Below are positions 1 through 12,541 of a DNA stretch of 64,000 bases, piece after piece. The stretch comes from Paraconiothyrium sp. Pb-2020 (taxonomy: Eukaryota; Ascomycota; Dothideomycetes; Pleosporales; Didymosphaeriaceae): positions 5,146,001 to 5,210,000 of the forward strand of contig JAJUBI010000001.1 in the NCBI GenBank assembly GCA_022419385.1. Reading direction: 5' to 3'. Every line of letters starts with the position of its first letter. Within the stretch, counting starts at the first letter, position 1. Under the pieces are notes generated by a model. The model had not been told where the DNA came from. It was given only the letters and a program-made list of their open reading frames with translations, and did not search any database. A program made the translations under genes and the position numbers.

Positions 1-1
1 C

Positions 2-2948
2 GAGGAGCCTTTGGAAAACCACCCGGCGGCTGCGCCATCAGACGCACAGCCATCAGCCTCATCTGTAGAGTCACATATATCTCAATCCATCCCGCAAGTG
101 GATCTTTCGCCAGAGCCCGTTATATTCGGGCAGCGAACCCCGCGCCGCAATAACGTACATCGATTCTCCAGGCTTGGTCCCGACACTGGCCGCCAAGAAT
201 CCGCCAAGACCAACCGCGCTAACGGCGATCCTGAGCTTCGCACGCTTTCTCAACCTTCCTTGTCTCAGACACAACGAGTAATAATTTGCAATCCTGCCTT
301 GGACATTGGGCAATACAGTGGCGCATTAATTCCTTTGCGCCAAGAGTCTTCTCACGGAACTCCATATCCGTCTGGTGAGGATTCGTCTTCGGTCCCTCAA
401 CCACCACCAAAGCAGTCATCAGGGCCTCTAGATTTCGAGAGTGACGCTCCCCCGAGGCCTGGAACGCCTTCGAATCCATTTCTCTCAGTCGGTATGGAGT
501 TGAACGCAGGTGCTCCGCGGTCAGTACCGCAGGCGACTCCGGAAGTTTCATCAGCACTGGAAAACACCCTGCCAAATGAGACTCTCGCTGGCGGCAGTGA
601 TACGAGGAGGCTCCCGGTGCCGAACAAATCGCCTGAGCCCCCATCGTGGACCGACTACCTAGCGGAACAGAAAGCCGAATCTGATGCCAAACAGAAGCAG
701 AGAAAGGAGAAACGTGAGAAGGACCGCGCCCTCAAAGCAGCGGAGCGGGAAAAGGAGTCGCGGGAGAAGAGGGCCCGTACGCAATCAGAAGCTTTGGAGA
801 GGATGCGCGGCTTTGAGCGACTAGCAGCGCCAGGGTCTGGCACACGGTCGCCTTCCACGATCCCTGACCGTCTCCCTGTCCCCCAAGAGCCGACCTCTTT
901 AAGAACTGTGGCTACCTTGGTACCCGGGCCTGTTCCAATGGCGGCCAAAGGTCATCAGGATACTGCAGTCAAGTCCCAGCCCGATCTCGAGGCTGAAGCA
1001 CCTTTGTTGGTCCCAGAAGATACCGATATGGGTGAGGCTCAGTACAGCGACGACGAAGAGGAAGAAAGCCTTTTGATCGACAATCTCGAACTAGAGGATG
1101 AAGAATATATCGTTACACTTCCTATGCAGGGCCGACAAGCAGACGACTATCGGACACTGAGCGCAGAACTTGAGGATCTTTACACTTCACTTAGCCATAA
1201 TCATCCAGCAGCTCAATCGCAAGTTGAAAACGTTTTGAAGAAGCTGCGCTCCGTCGAAACGCACATTGATCTTGTGCGGGTGAGCAACCAGACTTCGCAG
1301 CCGGATGACAACCAATCGAACCTAGACAAGCACCTGGTGAAGTGGAGTTGTAATAATTCCATAAAATTCAGTTTCCTGAAAGAGCTCTTGTCTATAATAC
1401 AAGCACGAGACTTACACGTCATTCTATTGGTCGATGACCAGAACAATGCTCAGCTATTCAGCATCGTGGAATCATTCCTGCGAGGGATCAACCTCAGCTT
1501 CGAATCTCCAAGTACTGGACACTCGCATAAAGCTGTGAATGAGCCAAACGAACAGAAGCTGTTAAACATCACGATCCTTGCGAGCACTGACTCTCGAATT
1601 CTACGGGAGACACACCTAATAGTGTGCCTCGATGGCAAACCCGACGTAACAAGCATCCGCAAAAAGCCATGGGCCCTGAAACCTGATCGTTCAGGCGTCC
1701 CGCTCGTTCAGCTTGTCATACCCAGGACCGTAGGTCATATCGATCGGTATCTGTCTGCGAAACTCGACGCGAAGCGGAAGCTGGATACCATCATATCAAC
1801 GTTATCACAGTTCGTGACCCAGAAAACCCTTGGGCATGCTGTCGATGGTGCTCCCTCCAAGTCGTATGTACGTGACATCGTGAAGTTTCTCCTCCCTTCC
1901 CAGGATGAATCAGCGTTGTCCAATTGGCCAAGCCCTCGTCTTGGTAATATCAAGGATGATATCGAGTACCAGTCCCAACACTCCTGCTCGGACACATAAT
2001 CCGGTATCTCCTCTTCCTGGGTCTATTGCTGCTGGCAAACGACCTTTGATACAAGATCATGACCGGGATGATCCTGCGAAGAGGATGCGATTCACACCTC
2101 AGCCACAGCCGCTTGTGAGTACCAGTCATGTCAGTGACTCTGAACCTGGAGCCACACGTTCCGGTGAGCAACTAATCGAGGATTTAAGACGAGAGAACAG
2201 ACGTCTGCATGAAGAGTTGAAGGGTTATGTTGTCCGACAGGGGACATACGAAGAGCAGAACCATCAGAATTCGGCACTGAACAACGAGAACAAACTTTAC
2301 GAGAAGAAGCTTGCCGATAGCGAGGGGCGAGAATTGAGGACTCGTGAGCAGCTGAAGACGATGACTGCGGAAATTGAAGGGCTGAGGAAGCAGACTGAGG
2401 AGCAACGGCGCCTCAATCTCTTGTCTCCCGACGCTAAGGATCGGAAAATAGCCGAGCAGAGTGTCGAAATCGAGGATTTGAAAGATCAGTTGGCTAAAGA
2501 GAGAAAGGCAAAAGAGGACGCTATCGCGTCCAAGAGATCCACTGAAGCCACCTTGGATTACGTGCAAGATGCACGAAGCAACGCGCAGAGCGAGGCTATC
2601 ATCCTCAATCAGAGGGTCATGGAGCTTGAGAAGGATAACGATAAGCTGCAACGCGCAGTGAAGGCACAACCTCTCGTGCCAAATTTCCATGAGCGTCAAA
2701 CGCATCAAGCCGTTGAAAGGGCGACCCGTTTGCACAACGACAACCTTAACCTGAGGAAGCTCCTCCGGGATAAGGAGGAGAAAATCAAGCAGTTGACCAC
2801 GGAGAACGAGCGCGTAAAATTCACACGGGGCGTAGGCGGAGGCACTCGGGCCGCGAGCGTAGGAGCACGTACGCCGCGCCCTGGAAGTAGAGCAGCTAGC
2901 CCGCTGCCAAACGGCAGGGACAGAGTTGCGAACCTGAGGAATGGATAG
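2..2948 (+). CDS. HDA1 histone deacetylase complex subunit 2/3-like protein, 5' partial, one internal frame change
   Basis: Probable accessory subunit of the class II HDA1 histone deacetylase complex, acting in nuclear chromatin repression. The frame is open from the window edge; the first possible start in it is only a TTG, so the true start lies upstream. The first about 300 residues are low-complexity and Pro/Ser-rich, followed by a charged Lys/Glu helix (655-830), an acidic stretch (about 1020-1110), then the globular Hda2/3 domain (about 1300-1850). The last about 280 residues (2150-2850) are a long heptad coiled coil, ending in a basic Gly/Arg/Ser tail. The globular and coiled-coil parts are in different frames. 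The switch falls at about 1974-1976 in a CCC run: one C fewer joins the frames smoothly. A 112-nt intron 1944-2055 (GTAATA...CAAG) would also restore frame. Family call rests on domain order and on resemblance recalled from fungal homologues. Confidence 0.72.
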
Positions 2949-5214
2949 TCTCGCGGTTCCTCTTCTCCAAACACGCGCAAAAATCGAACGCAAGAGAAGA
3001 TGATCAAGGAAAAGATCACTGATATCAATCAGCAAGGAGTTAATACGACAGTGGGAGGAAGTCTGGGATGATAACGCGCAACGAGGAGGAAGAACAGGCG
3101 AACAAACAACTAAGAGTTGTAGAAGCCACTGATTTAAAACAAACGGCGCATTTTGATAGCGAAGCATTCGCCGTGGGCGGACCCAAGTGGTTAGCTTGCG
3201 TTATTGCATGGCGCATTTCACGGTCTTTGTACTGAGTTCGGTGTGTCTGGCTTCCTTCATGTTTATCACTGCAACGGGTGTTGCTTATATCTTATTACGC
3301 GCATGGCGCGCCATCGGGCTGTCTCCCGCCTTGACGAATTTCTTGATCCTTCCAGAGAGGGTTATCTGCATAGCATTAGCAGTACTAAGGATGGCTTGAG
3401 TCTTCTTGACGGAGAGTACTTGACGACAATGACATTATTGAGCATCATTATGTTTAGCTTTGTGCTTGCAGTCACACAATCACGCCGGTTTGTGCGACTG
3501 CGCCGGTTCAAACACTTACCACGTGAGAGACGCGGTCCAATCACTGTCGTAAGTCGCGCCCACTCAGCAGACGCCATCACGCCTCCAATGCCCTGACTTG
3601 ATTTGATCTGGGCATGGTGTACTGGTGGAGGTAATCCGTTATAGCACGCAGCCCGCACCGCTATAGTGCGCCCTGCAGATGATGACTTCTGAAGCGGACA
3701 AGTGCTGAGCAGATGCTAGTCGGGGTCTAGAGTACATTCTTCTGCGTTACAGGATGTCCTTATGCTGATACAGTCGATTTGTAACAGGTAATCTTGGTTT
3801 CCTCGGTGGTGTCGGATTCACCGATACTCTCCTCACCGGGATGCAGATACGGTGCTGTTTGAAGACTACATCCTATGGCTTTGAACAATCAGGTACGCTT
3901 TCTGGCGGCCCGGTATGCTTGACAGCTCGATGCACAGGAACTGCGATAATGTGTTACTGTAATTCCACCAGACCACGGCCCATGTGACGTTGTAATGGAG
4001 CAGGGAAGTCATCTGGTTACCTCCTGAGTTGGTGGATCATTGACAACCGGGGTGTTCACTGGTTGACGGAAGCTAACAGTGACGGAAATGTCTCTTCATT
4101 CGTGCTCAAATTCGACTCAGAATCATGAACGCACACGAATTTTGTAGAGTGCAGGTCAAGACTCTTACAGACTAGAGCTGTCGAATGTTGCCTACTATGG
4201 TTTGTGCGCACTGAATGAGAGCTCTTCCCAAGGCTTCGGCGCGGACAGCTCAAGAGCGTGAACTCAGACGACATGCACTCAGGATGGGCGCTACTTATTC
4301 TGAGCTGTAATATGCGCTTCCTCTACATGACGGACTAGTCTTAGGTATACCGTCTTGCGCCATGGCTTCACTCACGGATAGACGGCAATTCATCCTTGGC
4401 AAACAACCAAACAGCTGGGTACCTGTGTTCCGATCTTCCGAAATCTACTCGTTAAGTCCCAGATGTGAATGCACAAACCCCATCTCAACAAGGATTTGGT
4501 GTTGCCCTAGCCTACTTTGACATCGCCTTGTGTGGCTTCAAGTTTTATACCATCTTGGATATGTGCTTCCCTCAGGTGGATGGAGCGTTCCTGTTCACCA
4601 AAAGTCATGTTCAAACGCTTCCTGACCGACGAGCATGATACTTTGCGGGTGCGTGTGGTTTTCTACCCCTCGTGGGTCCTGACGCGCGTTCCAGTTCACC
4701 GTCACCAGCCGACGCGCGTACCCCTTGCGGGAGCCTATGCACCACGCGCGGGCGGCTGATCGCCAAACAAGTGTCTAACGTCAACTATGGCGTGCATTCA
4801 TTCTTTAGCGGAAGCTTGGCTGTGAGGTTAAGTAGACGTATGTTTGTTTTTGTACATACCCAACCTTCAATCACCCCCGCCCACGCCCCGCCGTGATGCA
4901 CGCTATGCTTGTACACACAACCGCTGGTGGAAGCTCAGCAACACTTGACTCTGCACTTGAAGCTTGATAATTATTTGACATTGGTTGATATTCGTTGTGC
5001 TCCCCCACAGGAAACACCTTCTATACGGTATGAAACCGACCCTATACAAACAAGAACGCTCCTTGAAAATGGATAATATACACCCAGCTGGGTAGTTAGT
5101 AAAGGTACAACAAACAGAGACAGGCGCTCTATTCAAGAAGTCGGCCCGTGTCGTCCGCCCATATATCATCGCAAATGCACACGCAAATGGTATCATCTCT
5201 TGCCTACTAAATGT
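2949..5214. other. Gene-less stretch, about 2.3 kb
   Basis: No reading frame here has coding character. The longest are 130 aa (3204-3596, +) and its overlapping antisense, both lacking any recognisable domain. The stretch separates the 3' end of the HDA1-subunit gene from the 3' end of the glycosyltransferase gene, so it should hold both terminators. No repeat, tRNA or transposon remnant is visible. Confidence 0.5.
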
Positions 5215-6859
5215 TTAGGCACCGGGAAATTGAACCTTGCACTCGCCCTGGTCGGCAATCCACTTCTCTATCTTCTGGACGGCCCAGCCACTCATCCATC
5301 GCTGCTTCTGCTCTTTTGACTTTTCCATCGGGTTGCCCAGACGGAAGTTCTTCGACATTGCGCAAGCGTCGTCCTGCCAGCGGAACTGCAGGCAGTCGTC
5401 GACGACATCGCATGCCTTCTTGCACGCGTCAAACGACGTGTGCGCCTTTTTCTCCTCTTCGTGCTTGAAGTCGCTCGGTTTGCGCATGTGCCACACGTAC
5501 TTCTGGTCGTGGAAATTGTCCCAGTCCTTCGACTCGTCATCCTTATCGATGTAGTACCATACGTTGTTGAGGTAGTCGTCGTACATATTGTCCCAGTCCT
5601 CGAGCTTCTCGGTGAGTCGCGGGGCGAAATATTGATAGTAAAGATCTTTGATGAGGAGTGGAGAGGGTTTTCCGTCAGTGGCATTTGCAAAGCGTTGTTG
5701 CTCATATTGCCAGATTGATGCTACTTCTTCGCTGTTGAGCTTGTGCAACGTGGCAATAGGCTGGCACCATTGGCGTGGGCCGAAGGGGAGCGTAAAGGGT
5801 TTGCGACCGTTGATAGTGGGGAACTAGATTGCAAGTTAGCTGGCTGCGAGATGCGATTGTTATCTCATCCTGACTTACCAAGTTGGTGTTTGCGAGGCCG
5901 ATGTTCTCGCGCACGGCGATCGTCATCAGCATGTCGCCGCAGCAAATGCTCCTTGCCGCGTGGTCAAAATGTTCCACACTCGAGTTGGCTTGAAATTTTT
6001 TCATAGCGGATTGCGACAAAATGTACCCGCTACCGCCGTGGTTGAAGTCACCGTACTGCGACGGCTCGAAGCTACCAAAGAAGTGGTCCTTCTGGGGATC
6101 GAACGGTTTGAGCATCTCGATCATGTTCGGCCAGTGAATGTATGTGTCGGCATCGATGTGGATGTACCAGTCGTAGTTGGGGCGCATGCGGTAGGACACG
6201 TCCGACTGGCGCACGTTCTTGTACTTGTCGAGATTCCATGCTTCGCCACCAAAGTTGCTCCATTTCTGGCAGCTCTTCTGATCGACAAGACATTCCTGCT
6301 GACGGCGCCACAGGTTGAAGTCGCCATTGTCGTGCTTGACTTCTTCCAATGTGTCGCTGAGGATGTCATAAACACGGTAACCCATAATGGACTCTTCCAT
6401 GTCCGAGAAGGTAAGGAAATCAGGCAAGCAGCGGGTCATGGTCATGAACTGAGTAGGCAAGCGGTCGTAGGTCTCGCTAGCACCGGTCTTAATGATGAGG
6501 AGGACTTTGGAGAGGTCGGGGAGATGTGCGCAGGAGGGATCGATCGGTCGTGCGGGGAGCCAGTCATTTTGCGGGAAAACCTTCTGCTCGGCGGGAGGAG
6601 CGTTGACGTGCGGTGCCGCCTCTTCGTTGTCGATGTTGCTATTTGGTTTTGCGGTCGATATCACTTGAGGGGCTGATGTCGAGTGTGAGGGAGCGATTTG
6701 CGCGGCTGGCTTGTCGTCGTGAGACGGCCGCAATGATAGATGCGACGGCAGTACATTGAGTGTACCGTCGTGAAAATACGAGACAAAAACAAAGACGGCG
6801 AAGATGATGGGAATGCACACCACGGTGATGGCCGTGAAGTGCACTTGTCGTAGCAGCAT
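5215..6859 (-). CDS. GT31-type glycosyltransferase, type II membrane protein with C-terminal PAN-like module
   Basis: Two exons, 6859-5879 and 5823-5215, joined by a 55-nt intron (donor GTAAGT, acceptor CTAG); 529 aa. The ATG at 6859 has a CACC context and places an uncleaved signal-anchor helix at about residues 8-30, giving a type II Golgi topology. An upstream in-frame GTG is not a plausible start. A Ser/Pro stem follows, then the catalytic domain with the DXD motif (IHIDADTYIH, around residue 235) that binds Mn-UDP-sugar in fringe/core-1 galactosyltransferase-like enzymes. After residue about 430 a Cys-containing segment (FDACKKACDVVDDCLQF) looks like a PAN/apple fold, a combination known in fungal GT31 proteins. 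Donor sugar and acceptor cannot be read from sequence. Likely role: glycan extension on secreted or wall proteins. Confidence 0.85.
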
Positions 6860-8622
6860 GGTGAGCGACGTGTGTAATGAGCGGCAGTCGTTTGCTCGGT
6901 CCTCTCGCGCGACCACGAGAGTGAGAGAACAACGAAATGTAGACTAGGAAAACAAGAATTAAGTGGTCAGACAAAAGCTGGACAGGGGCATGTCTTGATT
7001 TAGGCAGCACATTTGCACAGCCGGGCGCTGTAAGGCTGGCTGTGCCCCTTTAACAGGTGCGGTAAAGCGTTGGCTGGCGACCCGCGAGCAGCAAAGTGAA
7101 GGGACCGGAGCGATGCTTGCAGCCGTGCGCACGTTGCCACCACGCCCCTCGGATCCCTGCTCCCCACTCCTACAAATAGCTCGTCGGGTTTGCTTCTTTG
7201 GCCAAGTGTTGGGGGCTTCGTTTGCGTCGATGCGTTTCCAGCGCTGAGCGTTTGACAACAATCCACCTGCATGTCGAGCAACACAACCATATCGTCCGAC
7301 GTATGGTTCCCAAGACATGGAAGGCAGGAATTGATTCACGCCTTTCAGCTCAGCAGCCCGCGCATCATGGCGCCACCGATTCGCCGAGAACCTTTGCTCA
7401 TTCGCATGGATTCGGACCCGGCTCGCCTCTAACGGGATGCGGCATGGCGACGGAATTCCGATCGCTATTGTGTCGCTTGCATGACCACTTTGAGCAGCGG
7501 GCAGCGAAAACAGGGATTCCTCCATTGGGGATCGCCTGTGCTTGGTGCGTTCAAACGCCTCCAGACCGATGCGCGGCACACCCCTGCGAGCTGCAGCTTC
7601 GGGCCTGATGCGCTCACGGTCGAATCCCGCGCTAGGATTGCGACGAATTCCGGACCCTTGGTGACATGTGCGTGTGGAGCGTGTTCGAAGTTGATGAAAC
7701 GACGAGCATTATACAAGCTGTCGACTTTCTGTGCCCGTCGGAGCGGCGGCGTGGGTGGGAACGGCACGTTTCGTGATGCGGAAACGTATGGCAAGCGTCG
7801 CGGGGGCGGTGCGCCTCCAGTTGCACAGATGCGCTGGCCATGCTGACGGTTGGCTGAAGCACCCATCTGAGCGCTTTGGTCCACTTCGCAGAGTTTGATC
7901 GGCAGCCCGAATGCTGATCGAATGAAGGAGCCCGGTTCTGTGCAGGTCCCCCAAATTTCCGTCTGTGGTGGGGATACGGCGGTTGGCCGTCGCAATGCAA
8001 CCCTGGTCTCGAGGTTGCTGTTGCAGGTCGATACAGCATCAACATGTGTCAGTCGTCGTCGCACGTCGCAAGGCGTCATCGATTGTGGCCACCTGCGAAC
8101 ATCTCAGGTCCCGTTGCAGGTTGTCGGAATGGAAACGTGTTGTTGAGCATCACCGCTCCAGCAGGCCGCCGGCTCCTGCCTCGTCTGCGACGTCACGTGT
8201 GCAAAAGCCCCCGACCCCCTCGGAAGCTTGTGTAGGCACGAGATGCTATGTCCTCTTAGTCCACACGTCGGTCTCATTATATAGCAACCGTTGCATGCAC
8301 AAAATGGTCTGGAAAGTTCGTGCGATTGTCTGGCTTATGTGCACATCGACTCGATCACACCCTGGGCAAGGCTATCACATGTTGTATGCGGTTTGTCCAA
8401 CAACCTCAGTGACGCGCCCAGGTAGCATGTGCTTCCGTGTGCGAAAGAACGCTGATACAACTCCACAACACTACATCATAAAGCAAAGAGATAGACATGG
8501 TGGCATAGTATAGCATTGGCTGCAGAGCTACCTGATCCCATCCCCATATCCAAAGTCGCCGAAGTCGAACTATGAAGACTCATGTAATCCTTAATCAAAA
8601 CTTTCGACGAGCTACTCAACAA
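6860..8622. other. GC-rich upstream region without a supported gene
   Basis: This lies upstream of the glycosyltransferase start. Between about 7000 and 8500 several 120-200 aa frames overlap on both strands (for example 7579-6959 and 8079-7465 on minus, 7965-8513 on plus). None has a domain, a consistent amino-acid texture or plausible splice partners; the overlaps are what GC-rich random sequence gives. I read it as promoter and intergenic DNA. Confidence 0.5.
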
Positions 8623-8692
8623 CTTGCCTCAGGATACAACTTCAGACCCGGAGCAGAGCTCAACGGGCTTCAGCCACCACCATACGGCGAAG
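8623..8692 (+). repeat. Degenerate direct repeat, copy A (about 70 bp)
   Basis: The segment starting CTTGCCTCAGGATAC and ending in the CCACCACCATACGGCGAAG region recurs at 8974-9044 with only a handful of differences, mostly C/T and G/A transitions. Flanks are also loosely similar: a CTTTGATG...GGAGTGGAT block occurs at about 8702 and again at about 8861. The whole unit may therefore be an old duplication of about 350 bp. Confidence 0.75.
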
Positions 8693-8973
8693 TTGGGAGT
8701 GCTTTGATGTGATGATGGTGCGGGAGTGGATAAGGCCATTGAAGGCACGTGAACATCTTCTCCAAACTGACTCAACCGCCGAGGGGTGCCGGAACGACTT
8801 GATGATAGCCTTTAAGCTCGCGGCACGAGTTGGTGATAGACCCCCAAAGCTGTGGCTGGGCTTTGATGAGCGGATGTTCTAGGAGTGGATGGCTTAGGCG
8901 GAGGATTGTGGCGATTTGGGCGAGTAAAGGTATCTGATAAGTCGCAAGCGCTTTGTGGATCTGGACTTATCTC

Positions 8974-9044
8974 CTTGCCTCAGGATACGACTTCAGACCC
9001 GGAGTGAAAACTCAACGGACTTCAGCCACCACCATACAGCGAAG
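8974..9044 (+). repeat. Degenerate direct repeat, copy B (about 71 bp)
   Basis: Second copy of the 8623-8692 element, same orientation, about 280 bp further on and ending 55 bp before the stop codon of the 2EXR-like gene. Where it differs from copy A it usually carries A or T in place of G or C, in the direction that fungal repeat-induced point mutation produces. Two copies are too few to prove that. Confidence 0.75.
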
Positions 9045-9098
9045 GAGTGCCGAAGTATTTTCGTAGATGACTTGCTCGGCGAGTGAAAAGCTTGTCTG

Positions 9099-9953
9099 CT
9101 ACTGCCAGAGTTGCGCTGCCATATCGAGGTTGTGCCCAAATTCCAACATCGCCGAGAAAACGTAGATGTGATCGTCTTCTACACGCTTCCTCTCTTTCAG
9201 CCCAAGAACACGAGCTTGAATCTTCCGCTTTTGAAGGAAGATATCATGCCACCAAGCGAACGTCTCGAAGACAGCCGTCTGAATCGTAGCATCGCTCTCA
9301 TCAAGCCACAAGTTCTGTTTCGGCTCGCCAAGCACGTCTAACTTTCTGACTTCGAGAGCGGCGAGGAATTCCCTGGCGTAGTAATTCCAGGTAACAAGCT
9401 TGTTGCGCTCTTTGAACTCCTTATAGGAGATGATGTGGGACTTTAGAGACAGTCTTCCTTCGAAGACGTTTTCGCCCGCGAATTCTGGGATATCCATCTT
9501 CTCGAAGGGAAAGATGGGAGTGGTCTCAGGGTCCTTGATGTTACCCTGGATCCACACGAGTAGACTACCCATATCCACGTCCCCAACAAAGCGCACGTGA
9601 GTGCGTGCCACCAATTCTCTTTGCGCAATTCCTGTTTGGCGAGAAATGCGTTGAATGGTAGCGAGAAGAGGTTTTGCATCGTATCCGCGCACTTTGCCTT
9701 CGAATTTTGTGGCAGGGTCCCTGAGGGCTGCAGCAACGTAGCCGTATGTCTCGTCGTGAATTTGCTTGGAGACAGCCATCAGCGGCGGCATGATGATTTC
9801 GCCAGTCTCGCTGATCTCGATAGTGAGGGCCGCCTTGTCATCGAAGATGGTTTCCCTGAAGACGCTATTGCGGATTTCCGCAGGGAGAAGGTAGAGAGGA
9901 GAGGGGACGTTTTCCTCGAAGAGAGAGTCGATGCTATTCTGAAGGAAAGACAT
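9099..9953 (-). CDS. 2EXR/F-box-like domain protein
   Basis: Single exon, 284 aa. The ATG at 9953 directly precedes the domain; the frame stays open upstream to 10148, but that part is Ser/Thr-rich and unrelated in texture, so the inner start is preferred. The motif YLLPAEIRNSVF at about residues 27-38, followed by an MAVSKQIHDET element (about 59-69), is the F-box-like pattern of the large fungal 2EXR family. Such proteins are strongly expanded in Pezizomycotina and their functions are mostly unknown. The rest is an alpha/beta domain with Trp/Tyr-rich segments and no recognised catalytic motif. No neighbour suggests a pathway. Could be called simply a conserved fungal hypothetical protein. 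Confidence 0.65.
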   Translation of the reverse strand: MSFLQNSIDSLFEENVPSPLYLLPAEIRNSVFRETIFDDKAALTIEISETGEIIMPPLMAVSKQIHDETYGYVAAALRDPATKFEGKVRGYDAKPLLATIQRISRQTGIAQRELVARTHVRFVGDVDMGSLLVWIQGNIKDPETTPIFPFEKMDIPEFAGENVFEGRLSLKSHIISYKEFKERNKLVTWNYYAREFLAALEVRKLDVLGEPKQNLWLDESDATIQTAVFETFAWWHDIFLQKRKIQARVLGLKERKRVEDDHIYVFSAMLEFGHNLDMAAQLWQ

Positions 9954-12541
9954 CTTTAAGATCCGAAGACAAGACGGAGATGAAGCTTCTGATACTGTTA
10001 GAGCCTTGTTTGCAGACGCTGTATAGTAGCTGAATACCTGTTGCGTATGTGTTGGATGCGTTAAGAGGCTGCTGAAAGATGCAACAGCGACAATACGAGA
10101 AGAGATTTCTGTATAAGAGCTCAGTACAATGATCGAAAGTATCATCAAGGCAACTGCTTACCTTTTGTATGTATGTTGAGTGTATAGAAGGTAAATTTGA
10201 GCTGAGATGTGTTGATGTTGTGAGAATCTGGCTTTGCTGATAGCTGAATCGTGAGTGAGAGCTGTGATGGTTGTATTGTACAAGAAGAGGGAAATGGGTA
10301 GGCATTTATACCCAGCTGTGTCGCGCTAACCCTCACGGACTGGAGGTACCGATGTGCCTGCCTTGACACGATTCAGTGGCTCTGTTGAGATCAGAATGGA
10401 TTCCGCGCCCTTCGACAGGACCTCAGCTGCAAATTCTGCACTGGCGACGACACTTGATTTGCTGTGCTTCGTGTGTGGAGAGCAGGTGCGTCAGGTAGCA
10501 GTCCGAGGGCCAAAGAGAACCAATGTATCGGGCGTACAGACTGATATACCCAGATCTCCGCCTGATCGCTACCCACCATCACTCCTGCATCCCACTTTGT
10601 GTGCGCTTACCTTCATAGCCTGGGCCGCAGGCCTTAGAAACTGCTTTTCTTCTCCTGCCAAGGCATCATAAGAGGCATATATTTAATTCTCTCGCAGAAT
10701 GCTTCCTTGTGATGTGCCATTCAGCAAATCTAGCAATCATCAAAAAGCATCCATCTATGGTCATCAACGGATCAAACCCCCAGTGATCGTTCAAATTTCG
10801 TACATGCGCGGTCTCCCTATTTCAGTATTCCTTTGTATAGGCAAAATGTCGTGGTCTCCTTGCTTTGACGGACAGGTGCGCAACGGCATTGATGGGAGTT
10901 CTGGACCACTTCTGAGGGTCCGATGTATCATAAGCTACGTTTGGGATAACTACGGGCTCTAGTAGCTGTGGTGCGAGTGAAAAGTGCGGGAGGTGGAGCC
11001 ACGGGCTGACAAGCAAGTGGACAATAGAAAAGATTTTGCAAGACATTCATATGTATATACAGGTTTAAATAACATTCATGAAGCGATCCGAAGTGACGAG
11101 AGCAACTAACATCTGGTTTAAGTGTAGGAACAAGTTATTGGGGTTTTTCGAGTGAACGAAAAGTTTAATGGTGCGCGAAGCTTTCACAAGACTGGCCGAT
11201 GGTTGAGGTAACGCGCTGTAGTAACGGTGAAGAGAAGGTGCTTCAACCATTTTCCAAGCAGTAGCAACCGTCCGAAGATTTGATCGCATCCGCAGGAATG
11301 TCTGGGAAAAGCGAGAATTGTACGAGATATGTTGAATAATTGAAACCAAAAAATTTCACGAGGCCGAGGAGAAAGAGGCCTGTTCAACAGCTCTGGGTTT
11401 TCCTCATCGGAGAACGACCAGATCATGAGAGAGCAGATACCTACGCAATACAATGGAAGGATATGCAAAAATCCTCGGCATAACAGCCAATATGATTCTG
11501 AGCAGATTACGCAAGAAAATTTCACACAATTTGAAAATTCTGTATTCAATAATCCTCTATTAGCACTCATTCATAGATTTTGGACGCTACTTGTTAACGT
11601 TCACCCCTGGACACTGTGCCAGGAGAGGTCTTTCGACTGCTCTATGGTTCTCGTATTAGTTTCAATCGGCCCAAGGCAATCTGCGAGGCGATGCGGACAG
11701 TGCGCTATTTTTCTTGACCTTTGCGTGGCTTCGCGCGAGGTGGAGAGTAGTTCTTGGAACGGACCGTTGAGCGACGTGTAACCGTCGGTTGTGGGGTTCC
11801 CGTTTGCATGGGACGAACCAAGATTGGCTGCCGGACGTCGTGTCTAACCACAGTCTTTATGCACCTCGTCTTCTTCCCAATCTATCGCTTCGCATGCACA
11901 CGTTACTTGTTACTTCGCTTTGAGCTCGGCTTGTAGCTTAAATTGCATCTTACGTGCCTTCCTCCCCTTACCCTTTTTTCGCCATCAGCCCTTTTGGTCG
12001 TCCTTTTTTACTTGGGATTTAGGGTCCTTTTCTCAGGCATTGATTGTCTGACATGGCGTCTTGCTCGAAGTATGAAGAAGAATTCGCAATGTTGTCACAT
12101 CGAATATTACTACATCTCGCAAGAAGCCTTTTACATTACACCTACATCTTTCCTCATACAGTTATCTACACTATCCTCCCCACGTATCTTACCAGTCCTT
12201 CCAACCACTTTTAACGCCCGAAATGCCAAAGAACGCCATGTTGTTATACAATGCAGTCGCAAACGCAAGAGCAAAGAAGTAGGCAAGCAAGCAATGCATC
12301 AGCATCCCACAACAACAAGCTCATAACCATGCAAGCTCGTCAATCGTGAATCATTTGCAAGATGCAAGACAAGGAGAGACATGAAAAGGCCAAAAAATCT
12401 ACGATGCGGTCGGACCCACAAACGCAAGCCAGACGCAGGGAGAAGTATATGCAAGAATGGAGAGTGCTTTTAAGACTGCACGACGTCTACCCACCTGTAC
12501 ATGGCCACCACCACGCAGTCGAACCTAGACCAAAGGGCAGA
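9954..12541. other. Intergenic stretch, about 2.6 kb
   Basis: This contains the upstream region of the 2EXR-like gene (minus) and the 3' flank of the kinase gene. AT-rich blocks occur at 10060-10300 and 11030-11600. Small frames such as 11570-11184 (-), 11425-11781 (+) and 11943-12326 (+) have no family resemblance or splicing logic. No RNA gene or repeat was recognised. Confidence 0.5.

Noticed and set aside
1864..1903. 40-nt intron (GTATGT...CCCAG) in the HDA1-subunit gene
   Set aside because: It restores frame but forces a nonsense reading of the conserved following segment (SNWPSPRLGNIKDD).
1905..2948. Separate 347-aa plus-strand gene starting at 1905
   Set aside because: The first about 25 residues of this frame are an out-of-frame reading of the upstream domain. 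The coiled coil is the natural C-terminus of the HDA1-subunit gene.
5960..6676. 238-aa plus-strand ORF
   Set aside because: Antisense shadow of the GT31 coding exon.
6959..8513. Overlapping 120-206 aa ORFs on both strands
   Set aside because: No domains, Arg/Ser/Cys-rich in every frame; expected by chance in GC-rich DNA.
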